From: JAJRVM01 sp041752115
GTDB lineage: Bacteria; Planctomycetota; Planctomycetia; Pirellulales; Pirellulaceae
Length of the DNA: 64,000 nt
Direction: 5' to 3'
NCBI GenBank assembly: GCA_041752115.1
Contig: JBGSHS010000179.1
Location: 1 to 64,000 of the forward strand
In this document: piece after piece, positions 18,101 through 25,720 of the stretch
Layout of the letters: every line of letters starts with the position of its first letter
Numbering within the stretch: the first letter of the stretch is position 1
Program-made: the position numbers and the translations under genes
Notes under the pieces: model-generated
What the model saw: only the letters and a program-made list of their open reading frames with translations
Databases searched by the model: none
What the model was told of the DNA's origin: nothing

Positions 18101-18743
18101 GCGTTTGCCATTGTTTTCGTGTGGCCAGGGAACGGGCATACTGGAATTCAATGACCAGGTTGTCGGGCACCAGCTGATACAACTGTTCCAGCGTCTGGTG
18201 TGCCTTCTGTTGTGCCTCCGCCTCGTTCCTTTGTGCCACCACTGTTCGATACTGGTAGTAAAGCGCCATGACGTTCTTGGGATCGAGTTCCAGAACCCGA
18301 TCGGTGGTTGTGGCGACCAGCTCCCACTGACCGGACGAGAATTGCACTTCCGCGGCAAGCAGCAGCACTTCGACGCTGCCGGGATCCACTCGGCGTGCCT
18401 GTTCCAGCTGTGAGGCAGCTGCATCGAGCTGCCCCAGTCGCAGGAGGGCAATGCCGAGGTTGGCATACCCTAGAGCCTCGCCAGGCGCTAATTCAATCAC
18501 CCGCCGGAAGGCCGGCTCGGCGTCGATCGGCCGATCCTCCTCCAGATAGGCGATTCCCAAGTTCTTGTACCGCTCGGCCTGCAGCAGCGGTGTTTGCGCG
18601 CAGGCAGTTGCGATCCAGCCGTCAGTCACCGGCAAGAAGCTCGACAGGATCAGCACCATGCCCGAAGTGGGACGCATGCCACTTCCTCTCTGCCCAGAGC
18701 GATGGAGAAGCGTCCCGGTCGTCTGTGCCCTATCGTCGCTCAT
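15159..18743 (-). CDS. large exported TPR, VCBS and ASPIC/UnbV protein
   Basis: In this 1194-residue protein a hydrophobic signal-like segment (VLILSSFLPV) is followed by TPR repeats at roughly 55-200 (NLGIAYLEED, YANLGIALLRLG). Then come VCBS/FG-GAP-type repeats (DVNGDGRVEWL, DFDSDGRFEAI, DMDNDGWLDVAV) and an ASPIC/UnbV segment (HFGLGTHVQADLMRVVWSNG). The C-terminal 400 residues look like a carbohydrate-binding or beta-sandwich region with many aromatics. A start at 18677 would put the signal segment nearer the N-terminus. It is the first gene of a pair with 13501-15162. TPR plus ASPIC fusions are known in planctomycetes and Acidobacteria; the function is not established. Confidence 0.85.
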   Translation of the reverse strand: MSDDRAQTTGTLLHRSGQRGSGMRPTSGMVLILSSFLPVTDGWIATACAQTPLLQAERYKNLGIAYLEEDRPIDAEPAFRRVIELAPGEALGYANLGIALLRLGQLDAAASQLEQARRVDPGSVEVLLLAAEVQFSSGQWELVATTTDRVLELDPKNVMALYYQYRTVVAQRNEAEAQQKAHQTLEQLYQLVPDNLVIEFQYARSLATRKQWQTLGAVLKQIEPVIRDDDKLLVAWDTLREAVVNSDSQAAERSLRGIENSLRSSARYRHDLSQLQPPVAGLPVMQFSPRFRQQLEPERPHGVSVTFVPVAQDQLPQSSVAVEHATQGGWDFADVNGDGRVEWLVGYADGSDGTLQLWQHQEADWSNLLQQLALPATEQARLVDFDSDGRFEAIGVGSRGAVLLCEMADGNWQPKPINSAEALAPWSALEVFDADNEGDLDLLLGGDQGCRLWQNRGDATFVDITERSGLMETGAVRRAVATDHDDDLDTDLLLIVDDGRLQLWDNRRHGHFVAQLCGLSDLLCKNVIPRDFDNDGYEDLLLVLQDGRLAMQLNQAGVFQPPVMLPVEGLQATCVAPLDMDNDGWLDVAVAGQQREGNSLIVLRNQGDATWAPLSVPFPPGPCAALAAIDMDRDGDEDLVAVDSRGTIRAWRNDGGNTNHWLRVELRGLRMAGSKNNLHGIGSKIEIKAGLFYQMRFVRSQYTHFGLGTHVQADLMRVVWSNGIPQNHLQPVADQTIREPQVLKGSCPYLYGWNGEEFEFITDTLAGAPLGLQVAEGVIAPDNPRELLTIPGAKLAPKSGEYLFQYTSELWETVYLDEVALWAIDHPASTEVFTDERFLPPPYVAPQPILTRGRVMPARATDTQDRDVTAAMLKFDHNYPETLQPTRYQGVVEPHHLTLQFGDVSGLSHPLLVIGCWIFWTDTSINVARSQNPADTGEPTVVEVWHPGDGWHPIERPFGLPNGKDKWVVIDVADQIAATDARIRLRSESQIYWDQAFLVDRIAEPLHRTTVLSPCGADVHFGGFNELYRPVPDGPHLYRYGRQDRHPVWMDMSGWATRYGDVTRLLTDADDRFVIFTGGDEVTIRFQADALPALPAGWERDFLFYSDGWEKDSDRNTMTGETVEPLPFHGMSAYPYPSSESYPRDDVHRDYLNGYNTRRIGPESFRRYVKEYRPGQPTRLPWQAEPAVRGEHSQ

Positions 18744-18977
18744 GAGCTGTTCCCTGACACCTTGTGCATCCGAACCACGGCCGCTCGACCGCAGTTCCCA
18801 CTCGGTCGAACCTGGGTCGCTTCATCATAGAACGATCGGCCCGGCCGCTCTAGCTCCACTGGTACCCGAACGGTTGGTATACGCAGCCTGATACCCCTGC
18901 GTTCGCGCCCGAGCCTCCCGGGTTGATTTCGTAGTCCCAGTCCAGTCAACTGATGCCCGGAAACGGGAGGTGCTGTA

Positions 18978-20180
18978 ATGGACGAGGCAGGTATACCGCA
19001 GATCATCTGTCGGCAAATGATGGAGCGATTTGGCGTCGCCAGGCGCGACGTCCGGTTCGTCTTCTCGCCGTACCGGATCTGTCCGTTAGGCGCGCATATC
19101 GATCATCAGTTGGGGTGCGTCACGGCGATGGCGTTGGACCGTGGAACATGGCTCGGATTCGCCGCTGTCGATCGCCGCGGCGTGGAGTTACGCAGTCTTG
19201 ATTTTGACGGTGAAGTGGCGATCGACTTTGATGCGGTGCCCGAGCGGCCAGTCGGCAACTGGGGCGATTATGCTCGGGGAGCGATCGCCGCTCTGCAACA
19301 TCACCACCGGATCCAACGAGGACTGGTGGGTATCACGGCGGGTCGCATGGCCGAAGGAGGACTCAGTTCGTCTGCTTCGGTGAGCGTCGCCTACCTCCTG
19401 GCTTTGGAGCATGTCAATCGGTTTTCGGTGCCGGCGGCCGAGAATATCGCTCTGGTTCAACGTATTGAGAACGACTACCTGGGGCTGCGCATCGGAATCC
19501 TGGACCAATCGGCAATCCTGCTCTCCCGCGGGGGCTACCTGACGCTGATCGACTGTGCCGATCTGCGGCACGAATCGATTGCGCCCGGCACGTTGATGCC
19601 TTCGTTCAAAATCCTGATCGCGTCGTCGGGACTCCGCAAGTCACTGGTCGGCACGGCGTACAACCAGCGCGTGGCCGAGTGTGCCGAGGCAGCCCGCACG
19701 CTACTTGCGGCTGCCGGGCATCCTTCAGATCGGCCGGTACTACGAAGCGTGAGCGCCGAGCAGTACCACATGCATCGCGACCGATTGTCCGGTCCGCCGG
19801 CGCTGCGGGCGGCCCACTTCTTTACTGAGATGGATCGCGTGCAGAGGGGAGTGGATGCCTGGCGTCGGGGCGACCTGGAGGAATTCGGGCGGCAGATCAC
19901 GCAGTCGGGAGCTAGTTCCATCAACCAGTACGAATGCGGAGCGCCGCCACTGGTCGATCTGTACCACCTGCTGATCGAGACCGAGGGAGTCTATGGCGCT
20001 CGATTCAGTGGAGCTGGTTTCCGCGGCTGTTGCCTGGCACTTGTGGCCGCCGAGCACGCTGAAGAGGCTCGGCAGTACGTGCTCGGTCAATACGGCAAGA
20101 AACATCCGGCACTGGCCGAGCAGGCCTGGACGATCCTGTGTGATGGCGGTGATGGCGCGCGAGTGATGCCGGCAAATTGA
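18978..20180 (+). CDS. galacturonokinase-like GHMP sugar kinase
   Basis: The 400-residue protein belongs to the GHMP kinase superfamily (galactokinase branch). It has PYRICPLGAHIDH at 31-43 in place of the galactokinase GRVNLIGEHTDY signature, the phosphate loop GGLSSSAS at 127-134, ILDQ at 174-177 with the likely catalytic Asp, and GARFSGAGFRGCC at 340-352. From memory, these segments match the plant galacturonic acid kinase (Arabidopsis GALAK) far better than bacterial GalK. The expected reaction is ATP-dependent phosphorylation of D-galacturonate at C1. The ATG at 18978 follows GGGAGG. The gene is divergent from the ASPIC pair, and a GAA triplet tract begins 21 bases after its stop. Substrate assignment is inference. 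Confidence 0.85.
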   Translation: MDEAGIPQIICRQMMERFGVARRDVRFVFSPYRICPLGAHIDHQLGCVTAMALDRGTWLGFAAVDRRGVELRSLDFDGEVAIDFDAVPERPVGNWGDYARGAIAALQHHHRIQRGLVGITAGRMAEGGLSSSASVSVAYLLALEHVNRFSVPAAENIALVQRIENDYLGLRIGILDQSAILLSRGGYLTLIDCADLRHESIAPGTLMPSFKILIASSGLRKSLVGTAYNQRVAECAEAARTLLAAAGHPSDRPVLRSVSAEQYHMHRDRLSGPPALRAAHFFTEMDRVQRGVDAWRRGDLEEFGRQITQSGASSINQYECGAPPLVDLYHLLIETEGVYGARFSGAGFRGCCLALVAAEHAEEARQYVLGQYGKKHPALAEQAWTILCDGGDGARVMPAN

Positions 20181-20200
20181 CGCTTCAAGTCGCGGCGCCG

Positions 20201-20259
20201 TGCAGCAGCAGCAGAAGAAGAAGAAGAAGCAGAAGAAGAAGAAGAAGAAGAAGTAGTAG
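20201..20259 (+). repeat. GCA/GAA triplet microsatellite
   Basis: About 58 bases of almost pure (GCA)n then (GAA)n triplets with one interrupting GCA, ending in TAGTAG. It is a homopurine tract directly after the sugar kinase stop and before the converging oxidoreductase gene. Such tracts are prone to slippage and can form triplex DNA. Confidence 0.8.
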
Positions 20260-20342
20260 ACAAAAAGACCGGGGGACAGAAAGATGGGAGGACGTTGAGT
20301 TCTCGGTTCCCCCAGGGAAAGAATTCGTGTCCCCTCATTTGT

Positions 20343-21476
20343 TCAGCGTCGCGGGTAGGTGGCAAACTGCGGCATGGCTTCGGCAAAGCGTGCATCGAAA
20401 TCGAGCAGTTGTTGCATGGAATCGAGGACGATCCAATTGTTCTCCCAGCTGCTTCGCCACAAGATGCTGGAAAGCTGGTAGGTGAGCCGAGCGAACTGGG
20501 GATGAGGATAGACGCCGGCCATGATCTGCTCGCGCGTGCACTGTTGCCGCAAGCGGCTTACTCCCTTGATCACCTCCTCATACGAGTTCGTATGCAGCAC
20601 ATTCTCGTGGGGTTTCTCGTCGATGAAGAGCAGCTTCTTCCCTTCCAGGAAGTCGAGCACGATCATGAAGGGACGACCGTCCACTTTGCCATGAATCGCT
20701 CGGCGTTTGCCCCAGGGCGCATTGCGTTTGAAGTCGGTGCGTCCGGCGATCTGCACATCGCCAATGGCCATGTGAAATTCGCACCGGCCGTCGACGACGT
20801 ACGAATAGTCTGCCGGGTTGGGGGGTGAATACGGTTCCGCCGTGGAGCGAACCAGCACCCCATCGGCCAGCGCTTGCTCCAGACCGCCGGTGGCGTGCGC
20901 GAGCATGAAGAGGGCAAATGCCAGGCAGTGTACAGACTCCTGATACTGAATGTGCACCATTCGTTTCGTGTTGCGAGCGATAGCCGGATCTTCGCGATCC
21001 TTGGAACGCTGCACGGTAATGGAGTCGATCTGGACGTGATCGAAGCAGGCAAAGAACTCGAGAATCCGTTTCGTGATGGGATCGAACAGTTCTGGAAAGT
21101 CATAAAGAAAGACCGTCTGAGAACCTGCGACAGCTTCCACGATCTCATGACACAGGTTCGGGTCGTACGGTGATGCCATGGGCTTTTCGCACAGCACAAA
21201 CAGCGGTTCAGTCTGGCCACGAGTCAGAAGCGTCTCCATGGCCACTTCCCGATCCTCGGGGTGAAGCGCCAAATGAAAGAGATCGACATCCTGCGCAAAG
21301 AACTCCCCAGCGCTGCGGTACTGGGTCACGCCCGTGAGGTCGAGATCGGTCGGCGGCGGAGCGGGATCAAACACTCGCAAATCGATCCCCAGCTGCCTGG
21401 CAGCGGTCACGAATTTGCGCCCGATATATCCCCAGGCTCCGGCAATCGCCAGCGACGAAACGAGTTCACTCGACAC
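20343..21476 (-). CDS. Gfo/Idh/MocA-like NAD(P)-binding oxidoreductase
   Basis: The 377-residue protein begins with a Rossmann-type segment (LAIAGAWGYIGRKF) and carries the family's lysine motif as LCEKPMAS. Unlike the protein at 2031-3476 it has no Tat signal, so it should be cytoplasmic. The glycine motif is unusual (GAWGYIG rather than GxGxxG), and the C-terminal half is only weakly family-like, so the substrate is unknown. It starts with GTG at 21476, preceded by AAGGGGA. The gene converges on the sugar kinase, separated by the triplet repeat. Confidence 0.7.
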   Translation of the reverse strand: MSSELVSSLAIAGAWGYIGRKFVTAARQLGIDLRVFDPAPPPTDLDLTGVTQYRSAGEFFAQDVDLFHLALHPEDREVAMETLLTRGQTEPLFVLCEKPMASPYDPNLCHEIVEAVAGSQTVFLYDFPELFDPITKRILEFFACFDHVQIDSITVQRSKDREDPAIARNTKRMVHIQYQESVHCLAFALFMLAHATGGLEQALADGVLVRSTAEPYSPPNPADYSYVVDGRCEFHMAIGDVQIAGRTDFKRNAPWGKRRAIHGKVDGRPFMIVLDFLEGKKLLFIDEKPHENVLHTNSYEEVIKGVSRLRQQCTREQIMAGVYPHPQFARLTYQLSSILWRSSWENNWIVLDSMQQLLDFDARFAEAMPQFATYPRR

Positions 21477-21543
21477 GGCCCATCCCCTTCTCGACCTGAC
21501 TCACGTCAGCCCATCAGCCTGCCTGACACCCTCAGAAAAACGT

Positions 21544-21617
21544 CGGTAGCCAACACCGCCTCTTGCGGCCGAGCCTTGGAAAATATAGCTCCTGCACAGC
21601 GGCGATGTTGGCTACCG
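21544..21617. repeat. 17-base inverted repeat in the spacer
   Basis: Arms at 21544-21560 (CGGTAGCCAACACCGCC) and 21601-21617 are reverse complements at 16 of 17 positions, with a 40-base loop. The spacer lies between two minus-strand genes, so it could form a stem in the transcript. Confidence 0.6.
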
Positions 21618-21648
21618 ATTCAGACTATGGCCATGAACAGTAGATCCG

Positions 21649-21667
21649 GGAAGGCAACCAGCCTTCC
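21649..21667 (-). terminator. possible stem-loop after the DUF1080 gene
   Basis: GGAAGGC and GCCTTCC form a 7-base stem with a 5-base loop 26 bases past the stop. There is no T-run after it, so an intrinsic terminator is doubtful. Confidence 0.25.
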
Positions 21668-21692
21668 TTGTCCTCCCGTTCTTCAGAGACGA

Positions 21693-22457
21693 TCAGTTCA
21701 CGACCTTCTGTTCGTGCACGCGTTTCTTGTCCAACTCGCTCAGGTCGCGCACCCAGATATTGCGGAAGCGCACCGAATTGCCGTGATACTGCAGAGCGAT
21801 CGGCCCCTTTTCGGGATGTGGCCGGTACTCCGGCGCCCGGTGATAGGGAGTATCGCCTTCCAGTTGGAAGTGGTTCTGCACCACCACACCATTCTGCAGC
21901 ACCGTGACGAAAGCCGGACTGACGAGCTGCCCATCCTTGAAACGGGGAGCGGTCCAGATAATGTCGTAGCTCTGCCACTCGCCCGGCTTGCGGCAGGCAT
22001 TGACCAGTGGCGGATGCTGCTTGTAGATCGCAGCGCACTGACCGTCGTAATACGTTTCATTGTCATAGGAATCGAGTACCTGGACTTCGTAAATCCCCAT
22101 CAGAAACACGCCGCTGTTGCTGCGGCCCTGACCGGAACCTGAGATCTCGGTGTTCGAAGCAAACTCGATGTGCACCTGGCAATCGCCGAACTCTTCCTTG
22201 CTGGAAATCTGTCCTTCGCCAGACACGACGTAACCGTCCTGGACCTCCCATTTCTCGGCATTGTTCCAGTGCGACATGTCTTTGCCGTCAAACAACACCA
22301 CAGCATCCGACGGAGGTCCGCCGGGCGGGCCCGGATCAATGACCTGCGGCCGAGCCCACTCGATGCCACTCAGGTACTCTTCGGCCAGCAGGCAGCTCCC
22401 CGAAAGGGCGAACAGCAATGCACTCGTGGCAGTTGCCGCTACAATGCGTCTGATCAT
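21693..22457 (-). CDS. exported DUF1080 (3-keto-disaccharide hydrolase-like) protein
   Basis: The 254-residue protein has a signal peptide (MIRRIVAATATSALLFALSG) and a DUF1080 concanavalin-like fold: LFDGKDMSHWNNA near the start, SNSGVFLMGIYEVQVLDSY in the middle and GPIALQYHGNSVRFRNIWVR at the end. Members of this family are now assigned to 3-ketoglycoside hydrolysis, often beside Gfo/Idh/MocA oxidoreductases, and the downstream gene here fits that link. The ATG at 22457 is preceded by AGGAGAGA; an outer start at 22508 was rejected because it displaces the signal peptide. Confidence 0.88.
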   Translation of the reverse strand: MIRRIVAATATSALLFALSGSCLLAEEYLSGIEWARPQVIDPGPPGGPPSDAVVLFDGKDMSHWNNAEKWEVQDGYVVSGEGQISSKEEFGDCQVHIEFASNTEISGSGQGRSNSGVFLMGIYEVQVLDSYDNETYYDGQCAAIYKQHPPLVNACRKPGEWQSYDIIWTAPRFKDGQLVSPAFVTVLQNGVVVQNHFQLEGDTPYHRAPEYRPHPEKGPIALQYHGNSVRFRNIWVRDLSELDKKRVHEQKVVN

Positions 22458-22869
22458 GTCTTGAATCTCTCCTGTGAAGACAAAGGGGAAAACATCAAAG
22501 GCATACACACAGGGCGGCGGGGCTCTTGACGCAGTCCGAGCGCCCCTCGGTGGGCCGCGTCTCGCACACGCGTGGGTTAAAGATCCTGGCTGGCAAGGTA
22601 AGCGCGCCGCGGCATAACTCAGCGACTATTATAAGCAGACGGTTTGGGCCACGCGTAGTCCTCAGCGAACCCTCTACCGCAGAAGGGGCAGTTTCGCAGG
22701 CCGCATCTGCGGCTTGAGCAAGTGCGGATGGACGATCCGGAGCCCCACTGCAAACCGTGAAGAAGAAAAAGGGGATGAGGCGCCAGAGAAGCCCCCTCGT
22801 CACCGACGGCCGAAATACACTGGATCACAGCCCTGCCCCCAGTCGCCTCACCGGGCTCGGCCTGACGCC
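22458..22869. other. 412-base spacer without a supported gene
   Basis: It lies upstream of the DUF1080 gene. A TATAAT (22628-22633, minus strand) occurs without a good -35 partner. Nothing else distinctive is seen. Confidence 0.3.
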
Positions 22870-23871
22870 TCAGTACTTCGTCACCGTTCGAACCATGACC
22901 GTGGCATTCGGTCGGTAATCGCCATCGCCCGACCGGTACTGCAGCTCGCGGTCAAACAGGTAAGCGATTTCGAACGACGACCACGCCTGGTCCGGATGAT
23001 AGTCTCCCAGGCCGATCGCCACCTGCAGATCGAAGTAGGTCGCCAGGTCGTCCAATTCGTCGTCTCGCTCCACCGCCCACGTTCCGCCTCCGAGACCACC
23101 CCGCAAATACAGCCGCTTGTCCTCGGTGATCTGCCAGTCGATGCGGGGAGCAGGAAACACCAGTTCCAGCCTCCATTCGGGAGTGGGACGCCAGAGAATT
23201 CCACCCACTGGCAGCAGCCGGATATCTTCCCGGTCCAAAAAGTCGGCGCCGAACACCAGATCAACCGTTTCCGCAAAGGACAAGTAGCCGACGGCATGTG
23301 CCGGGAACATCACTCCGTCGCGACTGCTCCCCTCAAAGTCGCTCGCTGCCAGCACGCTGCACGCCACGTCGTAGGTCAGATCGCCAACGATCTCGCGCCG
23401 CTGATAGCCAAGGCTGAAGTCCCAGAGCAGGGGAGGCATGTCGGTCTGATCGGGGCCTGACAGCATGTGCACTCGCGCTGCCGATCGAAAGCCCGAGCCA
23501 ATACCGGCCTCGATGTAGTGATTACTGCCAAGGAATAAATCTCCAAACTGGTCGCCATTGCCGACCATCCAACCGAGCGATGATTCATTCGTTCGATATC
23601 CCCAGTACTCGCCCAGCGTTAAGTGATGTGAGGACGGGAGGAGCGACTTGACTGCTTCCAGGCTCTCGGCTGCAACCGACGTCAGCAGCGGTGGAAGAGG
23701 TGGAGGATCCGACAGATCGGCTGGATCGGGGAGCGGCTCCGGCTCGGCAGAATTCGCAACACTGGTAACGTCAGGAGACTCCGTCGACTGCGGAGCCGGC
23801 TCCTCTTGCGCCCACACACCCGAGAGAAACCCAACTGCCATCACCAGGAAAGCCACGCCGATTCGAACCAT
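22870..23871 (-). CDS. DUF6268-like outer-membrane beta-barrel protein
   Basis: From ATG 23871 the 333-residue protein has a clear signal peptide (MVRIGVAFLVMAVGFLSGVW, cleaved after WAQ). An acidic Pro-rich linker follows, then a region of alternating strands with many aromatic residues, ending in a strand pattern near TVMVRTVTKY. This fits the DUF6268 family of planctomycete beta-barrels as I know it. The frame stays open for another 600 bases upstream through octamer repeats, but that part has no coding character, and GGGGGAG precedes the ATG at 23871. It probably sits in the outer membrane; its role is unknown. Confidence 0.75.
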   Translation of the reverse strand: MVRIGVAFLVMAVGFLSGVWAQEEPAPQSTESPDVTSVANSAEPEPLPDPADLSDPPPLPPLLTSVAAESLEAVKSLLPSSHHLTLGEYWGYRTNESSLGWMVGNGDQFGDLFLGSNHYIEAGIGSGFRSAARVHMLSGPDQTDMPPLLWDFSLGYQRREIVGDLTYDVACSVLAASDFEGSSRDGVMFPAHAVGYLSFAETVDLVFGADFLDREDIRLLPVGGILWRPTPEWRLELVFPAPRIDWQITEDKRLYLRGGLGGGTWAVERDDELDDLATYFDLQVAIGLGDYHPDQAWSSFEIAYLFDRELQYRSGDGDYRPNATVMVRTVTKY

Positions 23872-24028
23872 CGAGAGACTCCCCCACGTGCAAACTAACC
23901 GGGTCCGCTCCAGCGACACCCACGGGAAATGACGTATTGCGAATAAAAAACCGTCTCTCTTTAGCAGGAGCCCACGAAACAGGTCAAGTGCGAACATTGC
24001 TACCGAGAGGAACGAGCGACGAAGGGTC

Positions 24029-24102
24029 GAAGGGACACGCCGCGGGAAAATGGCAAATGAATAGGGAATGCCACAATGCGACAATGCCACAATGCCACAA
24101 TG
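24029..24102. repeat. octamer element, copy A
   Basis: A roughly 40-base conserved lead (beginning GAAGGGACAC, ending AATGAATAGGGAATG) is followed by four tandem octamers of the type C[CG]ACAATG. The first 59 bases are repeated at 24409-24467 with 54 matches. Confidence 0.75.
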
Positions 24103-24236
24103 CGCGGTAGAGCAGAACCCACTGTCGTTCGAGGTGGCACAATGGCGGAGATGAAGACAGAGAGATCGTGCGACAGAAAAATGGGTGCCCAATACAACGG
24201 GACGAACGTCAGGTAACAATGCTGGCCAGCCCCTTG

Positions 24237-24330
24237 TGGCATTGTGGCATTGTCGCATTGTGGCATTGTGGCATTGTGGCATTGTGGCATTGTCGCATTG
24301 TCGCATTGCGGCGTTCCCTATTCCCGTTCC
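24237..24330. repeat. octamer element, copy B (inverted)
   Basis: Nine contiguous octamers T[GC]GCATTG (24237-24308), then a degenerate unit and CCCTATTCCC, the reverse complement of the GGGAATAGGG lead of the other copies. Because 8 is not a multiple of 3 and no unit makes a stop, long false reading frames run through it on both strands. Confidence 0.8.
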
Positions 24331-24408
24331 ACTTCCCAGGAGCATGTCCTGGCACGAAGCGTGTTGCGGCCTGATCGCTAGGGGAGTCGGCGTCCAGCGC
24401 CGCTGCCG

Positions 24409-24477
24409 GAAGGGACACACCGCAGGGAAGCGGCAAATGAATAGGGAATGCCACAATGCGACAATGCAGCAATGCGA
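24409..24477. repeat. octamer element, copy C
   Basis: Direct copy of A: the same GAAGGGACAC lead and AATAGGGAATG, then three full octamers and a partial one. Together A, B and C fill most of the spacer 23872-24522 in +, -, + arrangement. Confidence 0.75.
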
Positions 24478-24522
24478 CAACAAGGACGCGGAGGGGCATG
24501 AGGGGAGAAATGTAGTGGCGGC

Positions 24523-24933
24523 TCACTTCGTTCGGTTGCCCAGCAACGACGCGACGACCCGGCGAAATGCATTCAGATCGAGGGGCTTGGCGAGAAACCC
24601 ATCCATGCCCGCTGCCAGGCATTCGTCGCGATTCGCGTTGGATGTGAGCGCAATTACCGGCGTGCGACGCCCCAATGACGACTCGCGACGCCGAATCGTC
24701 CTGGTGGCAGCCAAACCGTCCATCACCGGCATATCGACATCCATGAGAATCACATCATAAGACGCGTTGAACAGCTGAGAGACTGCTCTGGCGCCGTTCT
24801 CGGCCAGCGTCACTCGGTGCCCATCTTGTGTCAGCAGCCCCTGAGCCAGGACCCGGTTCGTCAGACCATCTTCCGCAACCAGAACATTCAACGGAGGTAA
24901 TACCCGATCGTCTTGGAAATATTGGCTTATCAT
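24523..24933 (-). CDS. stand-alone response-regulator receiver domain
   Basis: This 136-residue protein is only a CheY-like receiver domain. It has the acidic pair in LVAED (about 18-22), the phospho-acceptor Asp65 in VILMDVDMP, the switch Thr/Ser in ALTSN and the lysine in FLAKPLD. There is no output domain and no histidine kinase nearby. The sequence style (MPVMDGLAATRTIR, FLAKPL) is that of receiver domains carried by hybrid histidine kinases, so it may be a remnant or a mobile receiver. ATG 24933 was chosen; a GTG at 25023 would add a basic Arg/Lys-rich leader. Octamer repeats begin 46 bases after its stop. Confidence 0.8.
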   Translation of the reverse strand: MISQYFQDDRVLPPLNVLVAEDGLTNRVLAQGLLTQDGHRVTLAENGARAVSQLFNASYDVILMDVDMPVMDGLAATRTIRRRESSLGRRTPVIALTSNANRDECLAAGMDGFLAKPLDLNAFRRVVASLLGNRTK

Positions 24934-25720
24934 GACAGCAGCCGTTCTCTTCCTTTTCCTCTGCGGTGCTTTCACCGTAGCATCTATTCGCGAGCGGCCG
25001 GGATTTCTTGGCACGGCGATCACCTGCCCCAGCGCATCGCCATCCTGACTCAGATTCAGAAAGCAGCTATCTCGTCCCGCTCCCTGGACTTACGTGTAGC
25101 AGCAGGTTCTGGCAGGCGTCCTTCGTGAACCTTCCGCGACGCACTGTGCGTCGGTTACCGACCTCGACATCCGTGCCGTCGTCGGTGGCTAGATGGTTTC
25201 CATCGCGGCAAGAATCTTGCACCTTTTCCCGCGTCCGTCTCACCAAGTGAGGGGGCTCACAGGGTCCGCCGAAACGCCTCACTGGCGGCAACGTAACTAC
25301 AAGACACCGCAACAGCCCTTGAGGTTTCGCCAGCCGCGAAAAAATTCCAGATTTTCATCCGCCGGCAGTTGTACAGTCACCCCTGCCCACAGAGTCTATG
25401 CAGCCTGCCCAGTTCGGCAAGTCTCCGGAGGACCTTCTCGCGGAACCAGCCCACGTTGGCTCGGCAGCACTCCAACGGGCCAGAGCATACAATGTCAGGC
25501 AATCGCTGCCCAGGCCGGCTTCGCAGAGCGACCAAGTCCCGCCATGGGGACCGCATCGCTAGCATCGCCAGCACAACGGGAACGGGGTGGCGTACTCGGC
25601 ATGATCCATAACGGGAATTGGCTGGCGACTCACGAAGCGGGCTCGGTCACGTCCCGCGTCGGCTGGTCAACCCTCCGGAGCTTTTACCCACCAGTTGTCA
25701 CTCGCGAGAACATTGCACTC
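24934..25720. other. 787-base spacer without a supported gene
   Basis: Frames run through it on the plus strand toward the epimerase gene but lack family resemblance or a signal peptide. It separates divergently read genes, so promoters are expected. I see no repeat or RNA gene. Confidence 0.35.

Noticed and set aside
22628..22633. Promoter for the DUF1080 gene (TATAAT)
   Set aside because: No -35 hexamer at a fitting distance and 170 bases from the start; too weak to list as a promoter.
24029..24477. CRISPR array
   Set aside because: The unit is 8 bases with no unique spacers, and there are no cas-like genes.
23872..24483. Upstream extension of the DUF6268-like protein to 537 residues
   Set aside because: The extension is encoded by octamer repeats and non-coding sequence. 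A clear signal peptide and Shine-Dalgarno sit at 23871.
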